The notes below the pieces were generated by a model, which saw only the letters and a program-made list of their open reading frames with translations, made no database searches and was not told the DNA's origin. From positions 1-56,215 of the forward strand of contig NZ_BOMS01000001.1 in the NCBI RefSeq assembly GCF_016862315.1: a DNA stretch of 56,215 bases. The letters run 5' to 3'. This document shows, piece after piece, positions 1-7,505 of the stretch; position 1 is the stretch's first letter, and each line of letters starts with the position of its first letter. This DNA is from Actinoplanes palleronii (GTDB taxonomy: Bacteria > Actinomycetota > Actinomycetes > Mycobacteriales > Micromonosporaceae). The position numbers and the translations under genes are program-made.

Positions 1-46
1 GAGGACCAGCCGGCTGTGGGGCCGGCGCGAGAGGAACGGAACCTGA
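1..46 (+). CDS. C-terminal tail of an upstream gene, probably the ABC ATPase
   Basis: One frame entering the window encodes about 14 residues ending in ...RERNGT and stops with TGA at 44-46. That stop shares its final A with the ATG of the next gene (TGATG), a typical translational-coupling junction. The next two genes are a sulfonate/nitrate-type binding protein and permease, so the missing partner is most likely the ATP-binding subunit. The identity is inferred from context only, as too little protein is visible to recognise a family. Confidence 0.4.
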   Translation, partial: RTSRLWGRRERNGT

Positions 47-1032
47 TGAGGATCATGCGTGCGCTGGTCGCGGCGGCGGCTGCGGCGACGTTGCTGGCCG
101 GCTGTGTCGAGGGTGAGGACACCGGGGGCAAGGCGGACGAGGCCGGCGCCACCACGCTGCGGCTGGACTACGCCTACTACAACCCGCTCAGCCTGGTCCT
201 GCGCGACCAGAAGTGGCTGGAGACCGACCTCGCGGCGCAGCACGTCACGGTGAGCTGGCAGCTCTCCGCGGGCAGCAACAAGGCGAACGAGGCGCTGCGC
301 GCGGACGCCGTCGACATCGGTTCGACGGCCGGGGCGGCAGCGCTGGTGGCCCGGGCGAACGGGGCGCCGATCAAGACGATCGCGGTGTTCAGCCAGCCGG
401 AGTGGGCCGCGATCGTGGTGCCGAAGGGTTCCGCGATCACCGGCGTGGCCGGGCTCAAGGGTAAGAAGATCGCGGCCACCAAGGGCACCGACCCGTACTT
501 CTTCCTGCTGCAGACGCTGGACCAGGCCGGGCTCGAGCCGGGCGACGTGACGGTGGTGAACCTGCAGCACGCCGACGGCAAGGCCGCGCTGGAGCGGGGT
601 GACGTGGACGCCTGGGCCGGGCTGGACCCGCTGATGGCCACGTCGGAGCAGGAGTCCGGCTCGAAGCTGATCTACCGGAACGTGGCGTTCAACTCGTACG
701 GCGTGCTCAACGCGCGGGAGGCGTTCCTCGGTGAGCATCCGGAGCTGGCGCAGGCGGTCGTCGACGCGTACGAGAAGGCGCGTCAGTGGATCGAGGACAA
801 CCCGGCGGACGCGGTGAAGCTGTACGCGCGGGAGGCGAAGATCTCCGAGGCGATCGCGACGACGGTGCTCACCGAGCGTACGAAAATTGATGTTGACCCT
901 GTTCCTGGCGCGGCGCAGCGGGCGGTCTTCGAGAAGATCCTTCCGGTGCTGGTGGCGGACGCCAACGTGAAGACCGAGCAGGGTGCGCGCGACGCGCTGG
1001 ACACGCTGTTCGAGCCGAAGTACGCGCAGTGA
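46..1032 (+). CDS. ABC transporter substrate-binding lipoprotein, aliphatic sulfonate/nitrate type (SsuA/NrtA-like)
   Basis: A 328-residue extracytoplasmic solute receptor. The start at 46 is preferred over an in-frame GTG at 16 because a purine-rich AGAGGAACGG lies just upstream and it begins a compact lipoprotein signal with lipobox LLAGC (Cys20). The mature part has the periplasmic-binding type II layout of SsuA/TauA/NMT1 proteins: an early strand with paired Tyr residues, a segment on switching between substrate-bound states (DVDAWAGLDP) and a helical C-terminus. The gene overlaps the permease that follows by 4 bp. Substrate is not decidable from sequence: sulfonate, taurine, nitrate or a thiamine precursor are all used by this family. 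Confidence 0.85.
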   Translation: MRIMRALVAAAAAATLLAGCVEGEDTGGKADEAGATTLRLDYAYYNPLSLVLRDQKWLETDLAAQHVTVSWQLSAGSNKANEALRADAVDIGSTAGAAALVARANGAPIKTIAVFSQPEWAAIVVPKGSAITGVAGLKGKKIAATKGTDPYFFLLQTLDQAGLEPGDVTVVNLQHADGKAALERGDVDAWAGLDPLMATSEQESGSKLIYRNVAFNSYGVLNAREAFLGEHPELAQAVVDAYEKARQWIEDNPADAVKLYAREAKISEAIATTVLTERTKIDVDPVPGAAQRAVFEKILPVLVADANVKTEQGARDALDTLFEPKYAQ

Positions 1033-1778
1033 CCCGGGCGGCCGCCCGGCGCCTGGCCGCCGGGCTGCTCCTGCCGCTGCTGTTGCTGGCCGCGTGGCAG
1101 TGGACGGCGTCCCGGGCGGTCTTCTCGGCGGCGCAGCTGCCACCGCCCGGCGAGGTGCTGGACGCGCTCGGCGAGCTGATCCGGCGCGGCGAGCTCTGGC
1201 ACCACCTGGCGATCAGCACGCAGCGGGTGCTGATCGGTTTCGCCGCCGGTTCCGCGCTCGGCCTCGCGCTGGGCGGCCTGGTCGGCCTGTCCCGGACGGC
1301 GAGCGCGGTGCTGTCACCGACCGTGCAGGCGATCCGCGCGGTGCCGTCGCTGGCCTGGGTGCCGCTGCTGCTGCTCTGGCTCGGCATCGGCGAGACGCCG
1401 AAGATCGTGCTGGTGGCGATCGGGGCGTTCTTCCCGGTCTACACGACGGTGTCGGCGGCGCTCGCGCACATCGATCCGCACCTGGTCGAGGTGGGCCGGG
1501 CGTACGGACGGTCCGGGGTCCGCCTGCTCGCCGAGATCCTGTTCCCGGCGGCCACCCCGGCGATCCTTTCCGGACTGCGGCTGGGTCTGGCGCAGGGCTG
1601 GCTGTTCCTGGTGGCGGCCGAGCTGATCGCGTCGTCGATGGGGCTGGGCTTCCTGCTGATCGACAGCCAGAACACCGGCCGCACCGACGTGATGCTGCTG
1701 GCGATCATCCTGCTGGCGCTGCTCGGCAAGCTCACCGACACCGGCCTGGGCCTGGCCGAGCGACGGCTGCGCACATAA
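1029..1778 (+). CDS. ABC transporter permease, SsuC/TauC-like
   Basis: A 249-residue inner-membrane permease with about six hydrophobic segments. The cytoplasmic loop after the IDPHLVEVGRAYG stretch matches the EAA-type coupling loop that contacts the ATPase. The GTG start at 1029 overlaps the TGA of the binding-protein gene, so the two are translationally coupled. It is the last gene of its operon: a strong hairpin follows at 1804-1850. A stand-alone ATPase is needed and probably lies to the left of the window. Confidence 0.87.
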   Translation: MTRAAARRLAAGLLLPLLLLAAWQWTASRAVFSAAQLPPPGEVLDALGELIRRGELWHHLAISTQRVLIGFAAGSALGLALGGLVGLSRTASAVLSPTVQAIRAVPSLAWVPLLLLWLGIGETPKIVLVAIGAFFPVYTTVSAALAHIDPHLVEVGRAYGRSGVRLLAEILFPAATPAILSGLRLGLAQGWLFLVAAELIASSMGLGFLLIDSQNTGRTDVMLLAIILLALLGKLTDTGLGLAERRLRT

Positions 1779-1803
1779 CGGAAGAAGGAAGGACCTGAGG
1801 AAG

Positions 1804-1850
1804 AGGTCCCGGGTCCTGCCTCCCCCATACCGAGGCAGCACCCGGGACCT
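1804..1850. terminator. Bidirectional hairpin between convergent genes
   Basis: AGGTCCCGGGT (1804-1814) pairs perfectly with 1840-1850, and an inner CTGCCTC (1816-1822) pairs with GAGGCAG (1832-1838). The structure sits between two convergent 3' ends. There is no long T-run, which is common for actinobacterial terminators. Confidence 0.75.
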
Positions 1851-1885
1851 TCCATAAGGACCGCCCCGGCAAAGGCGGCCCAGCT

Positions 1886-3229
1886 TCATCCGGCCAGCCG
1901 GAAGCGTTCCGCGTGCACCTGCCGCCCCGGCACCCGCAGCCGCCGCAGGCTGTTCAGCACGGCCGTGGTCAGCGCGTCCGGCCCGCACACGTACACGTCC
2001 CGGGCGGTGATGTCCGGGACCAGCGCGAGCAACTGCTCCGGCTCGAACGGCTGGTACCCGGCCGCGGACCGGCCGGCCAGCACGTGCAGCCGGGCCCGCC
2101 GGACGTCCGCCAGGTTGCGGAGTTCGCCGAGCAGCACCGCGTCCTGCGCGCTGCGCACCCGGTAGAGCACGACCACGTGCCCGGTCAGTTCCGGGTCCTC
2201 GAGCAGCGCCCGGATCGGGGTGACGCCGATCCCGCCGCCGATCAGCACGGTCGCGCCGCGGGTCCGGTGGGCCGCCGTGAACGCGCCGTACGGGCCCTCG
2301 GCGTACACCTTCGCCCCGATCGGCAGGTCGCGCAGGCCGGCGCTGGTCGCGCCGACACCCTTGGCGGTGAGCCGCAGGGTGCGCCCGTTCGGGGCGGCTG
2401 ACAGCGAGAACGGGTTGGCCCGCCACCACTTGTGGTGACCGGGGAAGCGCCAGAGGAAGAACTGCCCGGCCCGGGCCGGCAGCCGGTCCAGGTCCCGGCC
2501 GACGATGTGCACGGACACCGTGTCGTCGGACTCCGAGACGACCGCGCCCACCCGCAGCTGATGCCGGGCGTTGCGGAGCAGCGGGACGATCAGCCGGCCG
2601 GTGAGCAGGGCACCGAGCGCGAACGCCCACAGCCCCCACCAGTAGACCTGGGTGAGCAGGTTGACCCGGAACGCGGTGCCCTCGTACACCTGGTGCAGCA
2701 CGCCGAGTGCCACGACCACGTAGAGCAGCAGGTGGATGGCGTGCCAGGTCTCGTAGGAGAGCCGGCGCCGGGCGACCCGGACCGACAGCACCACGATCAC
2801 CAGGATCAGGCCGGCCGCGATCATGCCGAGCAGCACCGGCGGCTGCTTCGCCAGGCTCACCATGGTGGCCAGGAACGACGTGCCGTCCAGCCGGGCGAAA
2901 CCGAGCAGCACGAACGCCGGGTGGGCCAGCGCCAGCCAGAAGATCGCCATGCCGGTCCAGCGGTGCCACCCGGTGAGGCGGTCCATGCCGTAGGCCCGGT
3001 CGACGATCGGGAGCCGGGCCACCAGCAGCAGTTGCAGGGCCATGGCGAGGGCGAGGTAGAGGCCGAGGAGCCGGCCGATCGTACCCGGAAGATTTTTGGC
3101 GGGTCCGGCGGCGGCGAACATCACCTGGACCGCGGCGAGGTTGAGCACGAGGAACGCGACAGTGCCGACGCGAGCGACGCGGAGCGAACGGCGGACGGTG
3201 AGAACTCGAGGCTGGGTCACGGCGGTCAT
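1886..3229 (-). CDS. Membrane-bound ferredoxin reductase-like flavoprotein (ferric-reductase fold)
   Basis: Predicted 447-residue electron-transfer protein. Residues ~15-230 hold six or so membrane helices with spaced His residues (possible haem ligands), as in ferric-reductase-like transmembrane domains. They are followed by an FAD-binding barrel with the RANPFS motif near residue 270, then an NAD(P)H-binding domain with GGGIGVTPIR near 330 and a C-terminal VCGP motif. The start at 3229 follows a GGGGAGA Shine-Dalgarno; a longer frame upstream to 3355 adds 42 residues without family character. It probably moves electrons from NAD(P)H through FAD to a membrane haem. The final acceptor is unknown. 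Confidence 0.8.
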   Translation of the reverse strand: MTAVTQPRVLTVRRSLRVARVGTVAFLVLNLAAVQVMFAAAGPAKNLPGTIGRLLGLYLALAMALQLLLVARLPIVDRAYGMDRLTGWHRWTGMAIFWLALAHPAFVLLGFARLDGTSFLATMVSLAKQPPVLLGMIAAGLILVIVVLSVRVARRRLSYETWHAIHLLLYVVVALGVLHQVYEGTAFRVNLLTQVYWWGLWAFALGALLTGRLIVPLLRNARHQLRVGAVVSESDDTVSVHIVGRDLDRLPARAGQFFLWRFPGHHKWWRANPFSLSAAPNGRTLRLTAKGVGATSAGLRDLPIGAKVYAEGPYGAFTAAHRTRGATVLIGGGIGVTPIRALLEDPELTGHVVVLYRVRSAQDAVLLGELRNLADVRRARLHVLAGRSAAGYQPFEPEQLLALVPDITARDVYVCGPDALTTAVLNSLRRLRVPGRQVHAERFRLAG

Positions 3230-3369
3230 CCCGGTCTCCCCACTGCTGGGCTGGGAGCTGCTGTTACCGGGGTGTACCGCAACTCTCCCGGGTCGGTTCA
3301 CCGCCCCCGGGCCTGCCACGTTCGAGTTCCCGTGCACACTCGTGCACAAGCCCACCGAAAGGACACCTC

Positions 3370-4089
3370 ATGCCGTCCCGATTCGCCGAACTCGGCTGGG
3401 CCGACACCCGCATCGGCGAAATCAGCCTCCGGCGGCGCCTCGAACCCACGACCAAGACCGATGTGTACGAGGTGAAGCTCGGCGACGAGTACCTGATGTC
3501 GAGCCTGTTCACCGTCGCCGAGGAGGAGCTGTCCCGGCTCGGCCTGGCCGCTCTGCCGGACGGCGCCCGGCTGGACGTCGTCGTCGGCGGGCTGGGCCTC
3601 GGTTACACCGCCCGCACCGCGCTCGACGACGACCGGGTCGCGTCCCTGACCGTGGTCGAGGCGCTGGCCCCGGTGATCGACTGGCACCGCCGCGAGCTGC
3701 TCCCGGAGGCCGGCGCGCTGGTCACCGACCCCCGCACCACGCTCCTCGAGGGTGACTTCTTCGCGCTGGTCCGCGATGGCTCGGGCTTCGACCCGGCCGT
3801 GCCCGGGCGCCGCTTCGACGCGATCCTGCTCGACGTCGACCACTCCCCGGTCAACGTGCTGGACCCCACGCACGCCGACCTCTACACCGCCGGCGGGCTG
3901 CGCCGGCTCACCGCTCTGCTGCGGCCGGGCGGCGTGTTCGGGCTCTGGTCCGACGACGCGCCCGAGGAGGGGTTCCTGGCCGTGCTGCGGGAGGTCTTCA
4001 CCAGCGTCGAGGCCCACGTGGTGACCTTCGACAACCCACTGACCAGGGGAACCTCGGCCAACACGGTCTACGTCGCGACCGCGTCGTAA
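3370..4089 (+). CDS. Spermidine synthase-like Rossmann methyltransferase-fold protein
   Basis: A 239-residue cytosolic protein. The nucleotide-binding loop GGLGLG is at residues 73-78, followed by an acidic residue at the end of strand 2 (VVEALAP, Glu97) and a DVDHSP segment in the position of the spermidine-synthase D-x-D loop. The family transfers aminopropyl groups from decarboxylated SAM to putrescine, but many actinobacterial members are short, lack the polyamine-gripping N-terminal barrel and have no assigned substrate. It is divergent from the flavoprotein gene with a 140-bp shared promoter region, and a short purine-rich site (GAAAGGA) precedes the ATG. Confidence 0.7.
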   Translation: MPSRFAELGWADTRIGEISLRRRLEPTTKTDVYEVKLGDEYLMSSLFTVAEEELSRLGLAALPDGARLDVVVGGLGLGYTARTALDDDRVASLTVVEALAPVIDWHRRELLPEAGALVTDPRTTLLEGDFFALVRDGSGFDPAVPGRRFDAILLDVDHSPVNVLDPTHADLYTAGGLRRLTALLRPGGVFGLWSDDAPEEGFLAVLREVFTSVEAHVVTFDNPLTRGTSANTVYVATAS

Positions 4090-4163
4090 CGCCCGGCTGC
4101 ACCGTCGGGCGCGGTGGCATGGAGAATCGGCCCCCGCCGATCACCTAGCCCGCGGGAACAGTC

Positions 4164-7100
4164 ATGCCCTTTGATGGTTTCATCTCCTACAGCCACGCCG
4201 CCGACGGGCGGCTCGCTCCGGCTGTCCAGCGTGGTCTGCACCGGCTGGCGAGACCCTGGCACCGGCGGCGCGCGCTCTGGATCTTCCGGGACCAGACCGG
4301 GCTGGCGGTGACGCCCAAGCTGTGGACCTCCATTCAGGAGGCTCTCGACGGCTCGAACCACTTCGTGCTGCTCGCCTCGCCGGAGGCGGCCCGCTCGCCG
4401 TGGGTGAACCGGGAGATCGAGCACTGGCTGGCGACCAAGTCGGCGGACCAGATCCTGCCGGTGGTGACCGACGGCGACTGGTTCTGGGACGCCGGCGCCG
4501 GGGACTTCACCGCCGGCTCGACCGCGGTGCCGGCCGCGCTGCGCGGGGTGTTCACCGAGGAGCCGCTCTTCCTCGACCTGCGGTGGGCCCGCGACGACCT
4601 GCACCTGAGCCTGCAGCACGTCCGGTTCCGGGACGCGATTGCGCAGCTGGCCGCGCCGATGCACGGGGTCAGCAAGGACGAGCTGGAGGGTGAGGACGTC
4701 CGGCAGCACCGGCGGGTGCGGCGGCTGGGCGTAGTGGCCGTGTCGATGCTGGTGCTGCTGACCCTGGTCACGTCGCTGACCGGGATGGTCGCGGTGCGCA
4801 ACGCCGACCGGGCCAACGCCGCGGTGGTGGAGGCCGACCGGCAGGAGCAGGTGGCGACGCAGCAGCGCACCACCGCCGAACGCGCCACCGAGGAGTCGCA
4901 GCGGCAGCAGGAGAACGCCCGGGTCCAGGAGGCGCGGGCGCAGACCGCCAAGGAGGAGACCGGCCGGCAGACGCTGCTCGCCGGGGAACAGCAGGCCCTC
5001 GCCGAGGAGGCCGCCGCGGAGGCGGAGCGGGAGCAGGACGCCGCCGAGCGGTACCGGGCCACCGCGGCGCGGCAGAAGGCGAACGCCGAACGGCAGCAGA
5101 AGCTGGCCCGGGGCGCCGGCGAGGAGGCGCAGCGGCAGCGGGCCGACGCCGACCGGGAGAAGGCGAACGCGCAGCGGCAGCAGGAGCTCGCGGACCAGGC
5201 GTCGGCGCGGGCGACGGAGCAGAAGAAGCTCGCCGCGAAGTACCACGCGCAGGCCCGCAAGGCCGAGGAGGAACGCAAGCGGCAGGAGAAGCTGGCCCGG
5301 GAGGCGGCCGACGAGGCCCGCCGCCAGCGCGAGGCCGCGGCGAAACAGCAGCGTGCCGAGATCAGCCGGCGCCTGATGGTACGGGCCCGCGCGATGATCG
5401 TCGACGACCCGAAGAAGGCCCTGATGCTGGGTGTCGCGGCGCAGCGGCTGAACCCGGAGCCGCAGACTCTCGAGCAGCTCAGCCACTTGGTCATGTCGAC
5501 GCACTACGCCGGCGCGCTCACCGGCGTGACCACCGTCGTGCCGGTCACCGGGCAGGTCGTCGCGACCGCGGACACCGGCGGGACCGTGTCGCTGTGGGAC
5601 GGCACCGACCCGGCCGAGCCGGTACGGCTCGCCACCGTGCCGGCCGGTGCGACGGCGGACACCACGCTGGCCACCGCCCCGGACGGGCACACGCTCGCGG
5701 TCGTCAACGGCGGGGCCGAGGTGGCCCTGTGGAACGTGACCGATCCGGCCCACCCGGCCCGGCGGGCCCCGATCACCGACGCCGCCGGGATCACCACCGT
5801 CACGTTCAGCCCGGACGGGCACACCGCCGCGGCGAGCAACCGGGACAAGAACACCGTCCTGTGGGACCTCACCGGCACCGCGCCGGCCCCGCTGGCGACG
5901 CTGCCCGCCGCGTACCCCCTGACATTCGGTCCGGACGGACGGACCGCCGTGACCAGCGGGGCGGTCGTGCGGGTCTGGGATCTGACCGACCCGGCCCACC
6001 CGGTGCCGGGCGCCGTGCTCGCCGTGGCCTTCGGCAACCCGATCACCGACGCCGCCATCGCGTTCAGCCCGAAGGTGCCCGTGGTGGCGGTCGAGCAGGA
6101 CGGCGACTACGTCGGGCTGTGGGACCTGAGCGAACCGGCCACGCCGCACCCGGGCCTCTCCAAGCTCGCCGCGACCGGTGACGCCCACCTGAGCGCGATG
6201 GCGTTCGGCCCGGACGGGCTCACCCTGGCCCTCGCCGACTCGGACGGCAGGACCGCGCTGTGGACCATCGGGGACGACGACGCGTTCCCCTGGTTCTCCA
6301 CCCAGCTGGCCACGCTGAACACCGCGGACGGCGCGGTCGGGTCGCTGGCCTTCAGCGCGGACGGCCGCACCCTGACCACGGTCGGCACCGCACGCCGGAC
6401 GGCCACGCTGTGGAGCACGAAGGGCCGGTTCGCCAAGGAGCCGATCGCCACGCTCCCCTGGCCGCTCACCGGCCGCGTCGTGGGCCTGGAGTTCGGGCCG
6501 GACAACCGCTCGCTGCTCGCGGCGGGCCGGCAGGGTCCGGCGGTGCCGTGGGACCTGACCGATCCGGCCGCCCCGGTCCAGGGGGCCACCGTGCCCCTGC
6601 TCGGCAGCACTGTCGACGGGATCACGCTGAGCCCGGACGGCCGCACCCTCGCGGTGACCGGGGTGAACAAGACCGTCACGCTGCTCGACATGACCCGGCC
6701 GGACGCGCCGGCACTGCTGTCCACGCTCGACGACGGCGGGGACCTGATCTACACGGTGACGTTCAGTCCGGACAGTCGTACCCTCGCGGTCGGCCGCCGC
6801 GACGGCAAGACGACCTTGTGGGATGTCACGGACCGGGAGAAGCCGGTCTCGCGCACCGTGCTCGCGCTCCGCACGACGTTGACCACCATCGCGTTCGCGC
6901 CGGACGGGCGCACCATGGCCGTCGGTGAGGGCTACAACGTGTCGCTGTGGGACGTGACGAACCTGGCCGCCCCGGCGCGGCTCACCTCGATCCCGCTGAA
7001 GGACTGGATCAGTTTCACCGCGAACACGCTGGTGTTCAGCCCGGACGGGCGCACCCTGGCGGCCGGCGCCGACGACGCGACGGTCCTGCTGTGGGACGTC

Positions 7101-7505
7101 GCCGACCCGGCACAGCCCCGCCGGGTCGCCGCGCTGACCGGGCACACCAACGCGGTGCTGTGGGTGGCCTTCACCCCGGACGGCCGCTCCCTCGCCAGCG
7201 CCAGCATCGACGACACCATCATGCTGTGGGACATCGCCGAGATGTCCGACCCGGTCCCGTACGCCACGATCAAGACCCCGGACCTGCAGAGCTACAACGT
7301 GGCGCTCAGCCGGGACGGGCGCACCATCGCGGCCGGCGGCACGTACGGCGCGCCGAGCAAGAACGTCACGCTCTGGGACGTCCGGGTGCCGGCGGACCTG
7401 GCGGCCGACCCGGCCGGGAACGCGTGCCTGGTCAGCGGGCGGGGGCTGACCGCGGACGAGTGGAAGAGCTACGTCCCGGAGCTACCGCACCGGTCCACCT
7501 GCTGA
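4164..7505 (+). CDS. TIR domain - transmembrane - coiled-coil - WD40 repeat protein
   Basis: A 1113-residue protein in four parts. Residues 1-165 are a TIR domain (FISYSHAAD near the start; SPWVNREIE at 78-86, where Glu84 aligns with the catalytic Glu of NAD-cleaving TIRs). Residues ~187-210 form one membrane helix. Residues ~212-400 are a long Ala/Glu/Gln/Arg coiled coil. From ~445 to the end there are about 12 WD40-type blades with recurring FSPDGRTLA and LWD motifs. TIR domains make or break NAD-derived signals, and WD40 propellers usually recognise a partner. The architecture suggests a membrane-tethered sensor with a TIR effector. Its last 24 bp overlap the convergent regulator gene. Confidence 0.85.
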   Translation: MPFDGFISYSHAADGRLAPAVQRGLHRLARPWHRRRALWIFRDQTGLAVTPKLWTSIQEALDGSNHFVLLASPEAARSPWVNREIEHWLATKSADQILPVVTDGDWFWDAGAGDFTAGSTAVPAALRGVFTEEPLFLDLRWARDDLHLSLQHVRFRDAIAQLAAPMHGVSKDELEGEDVRQHRRVRRLGVVAVSMLVLLTLVTSLTGMVAVRNADRANAAVVEADRQEQVATQQRTTAERATEESQRQQENARVQEARAQTAKEETGRQTLLAGEQQALAEEAAAEAEREQDAAERYRATAARQKANAERQQKLARGAGEEAQRQRADADREKANAQRQQELADQASARATEQKKLAAKYHAQARKAEEERKRQEKLAREAADEARRQREAAAKQQRAEISRRLMVRARAMIVDDPKKALMLGVAAQRLNPEPQTLEQLSHLVMSTHYAGALTGVTTVVPVTGQVVATADTGGTVSLWDGTDPAEPVRLATVPAGATADTTLATAPDGHTLAVVNGGAEVALWNVTDPAHPARRAPITDAAGITTVTFSPDGHTAAASNRDKNTVLWDLTGTAPAPLATLPAAYPLTFGPDGRTAVTSGAVVRVWDLTDPAHPVPGAVLAVAFGNPITDAAIAFSPKVPVVAVEQDGDYVGLWDLSEPATPHPGLSKLAATGDAHLSAMAFGPDGLTLALADSDGRTALWTIGDDDAFPWFSTQLATLNTADGAVGSLAFSADGRTLTTVGTARRTATLWSTKGRFAKEPIATLPWPLTGRVVGLEFGPDNRSLLAAGRQGPAVPWDLTDPAAPVQGATVPLLGSTVDGITLSPDGRTLAVTGVNKTVTLLDMTRPDAPALLSTLDDGGDLIYTVTFSPDSRTLAVGRRDGKTTLWDVTDREKPVSRTVLALRTTLTTIAFAPDGRTMAVGEGYNVSLWDVTNLAAPARLTSIPLKDWISFTANTLVFSPDGRTLAAGADDATVLLWDVADPAQPRRVAALTGHTNAVLWVAFTPDGRSLASASIDDTIMLWDIAEMSDPVPYATIKTPDLQSYNVALSRDGRTIAAGGTYGAPSKNVTLWDVRVPADLAADPAGNACLVSGRGLTADEWKSYVPELPHRSTC

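Noticed and set aside
3332..3347. GTGCAC-ACTC-GTGCAC repeat before the methyltransferase-fold gene
   Set aside because: Short, single occurrence with no matching regulator nearby; not enough to call an operator.
3230..3355. Upstream extension of the flavoprotein gene to 3355
   Set aside because: The extra 42 residues lack hydrophobic or conserved character and ATG 3229 has a good ribosome site.
4068..7145. Long minus-strand frame opposite the TIR-WD40 gene
   Set aside because: Arg/Gly/Val/Pro-rich shadow translation typical of high-GC antisense frames, with no family motif.
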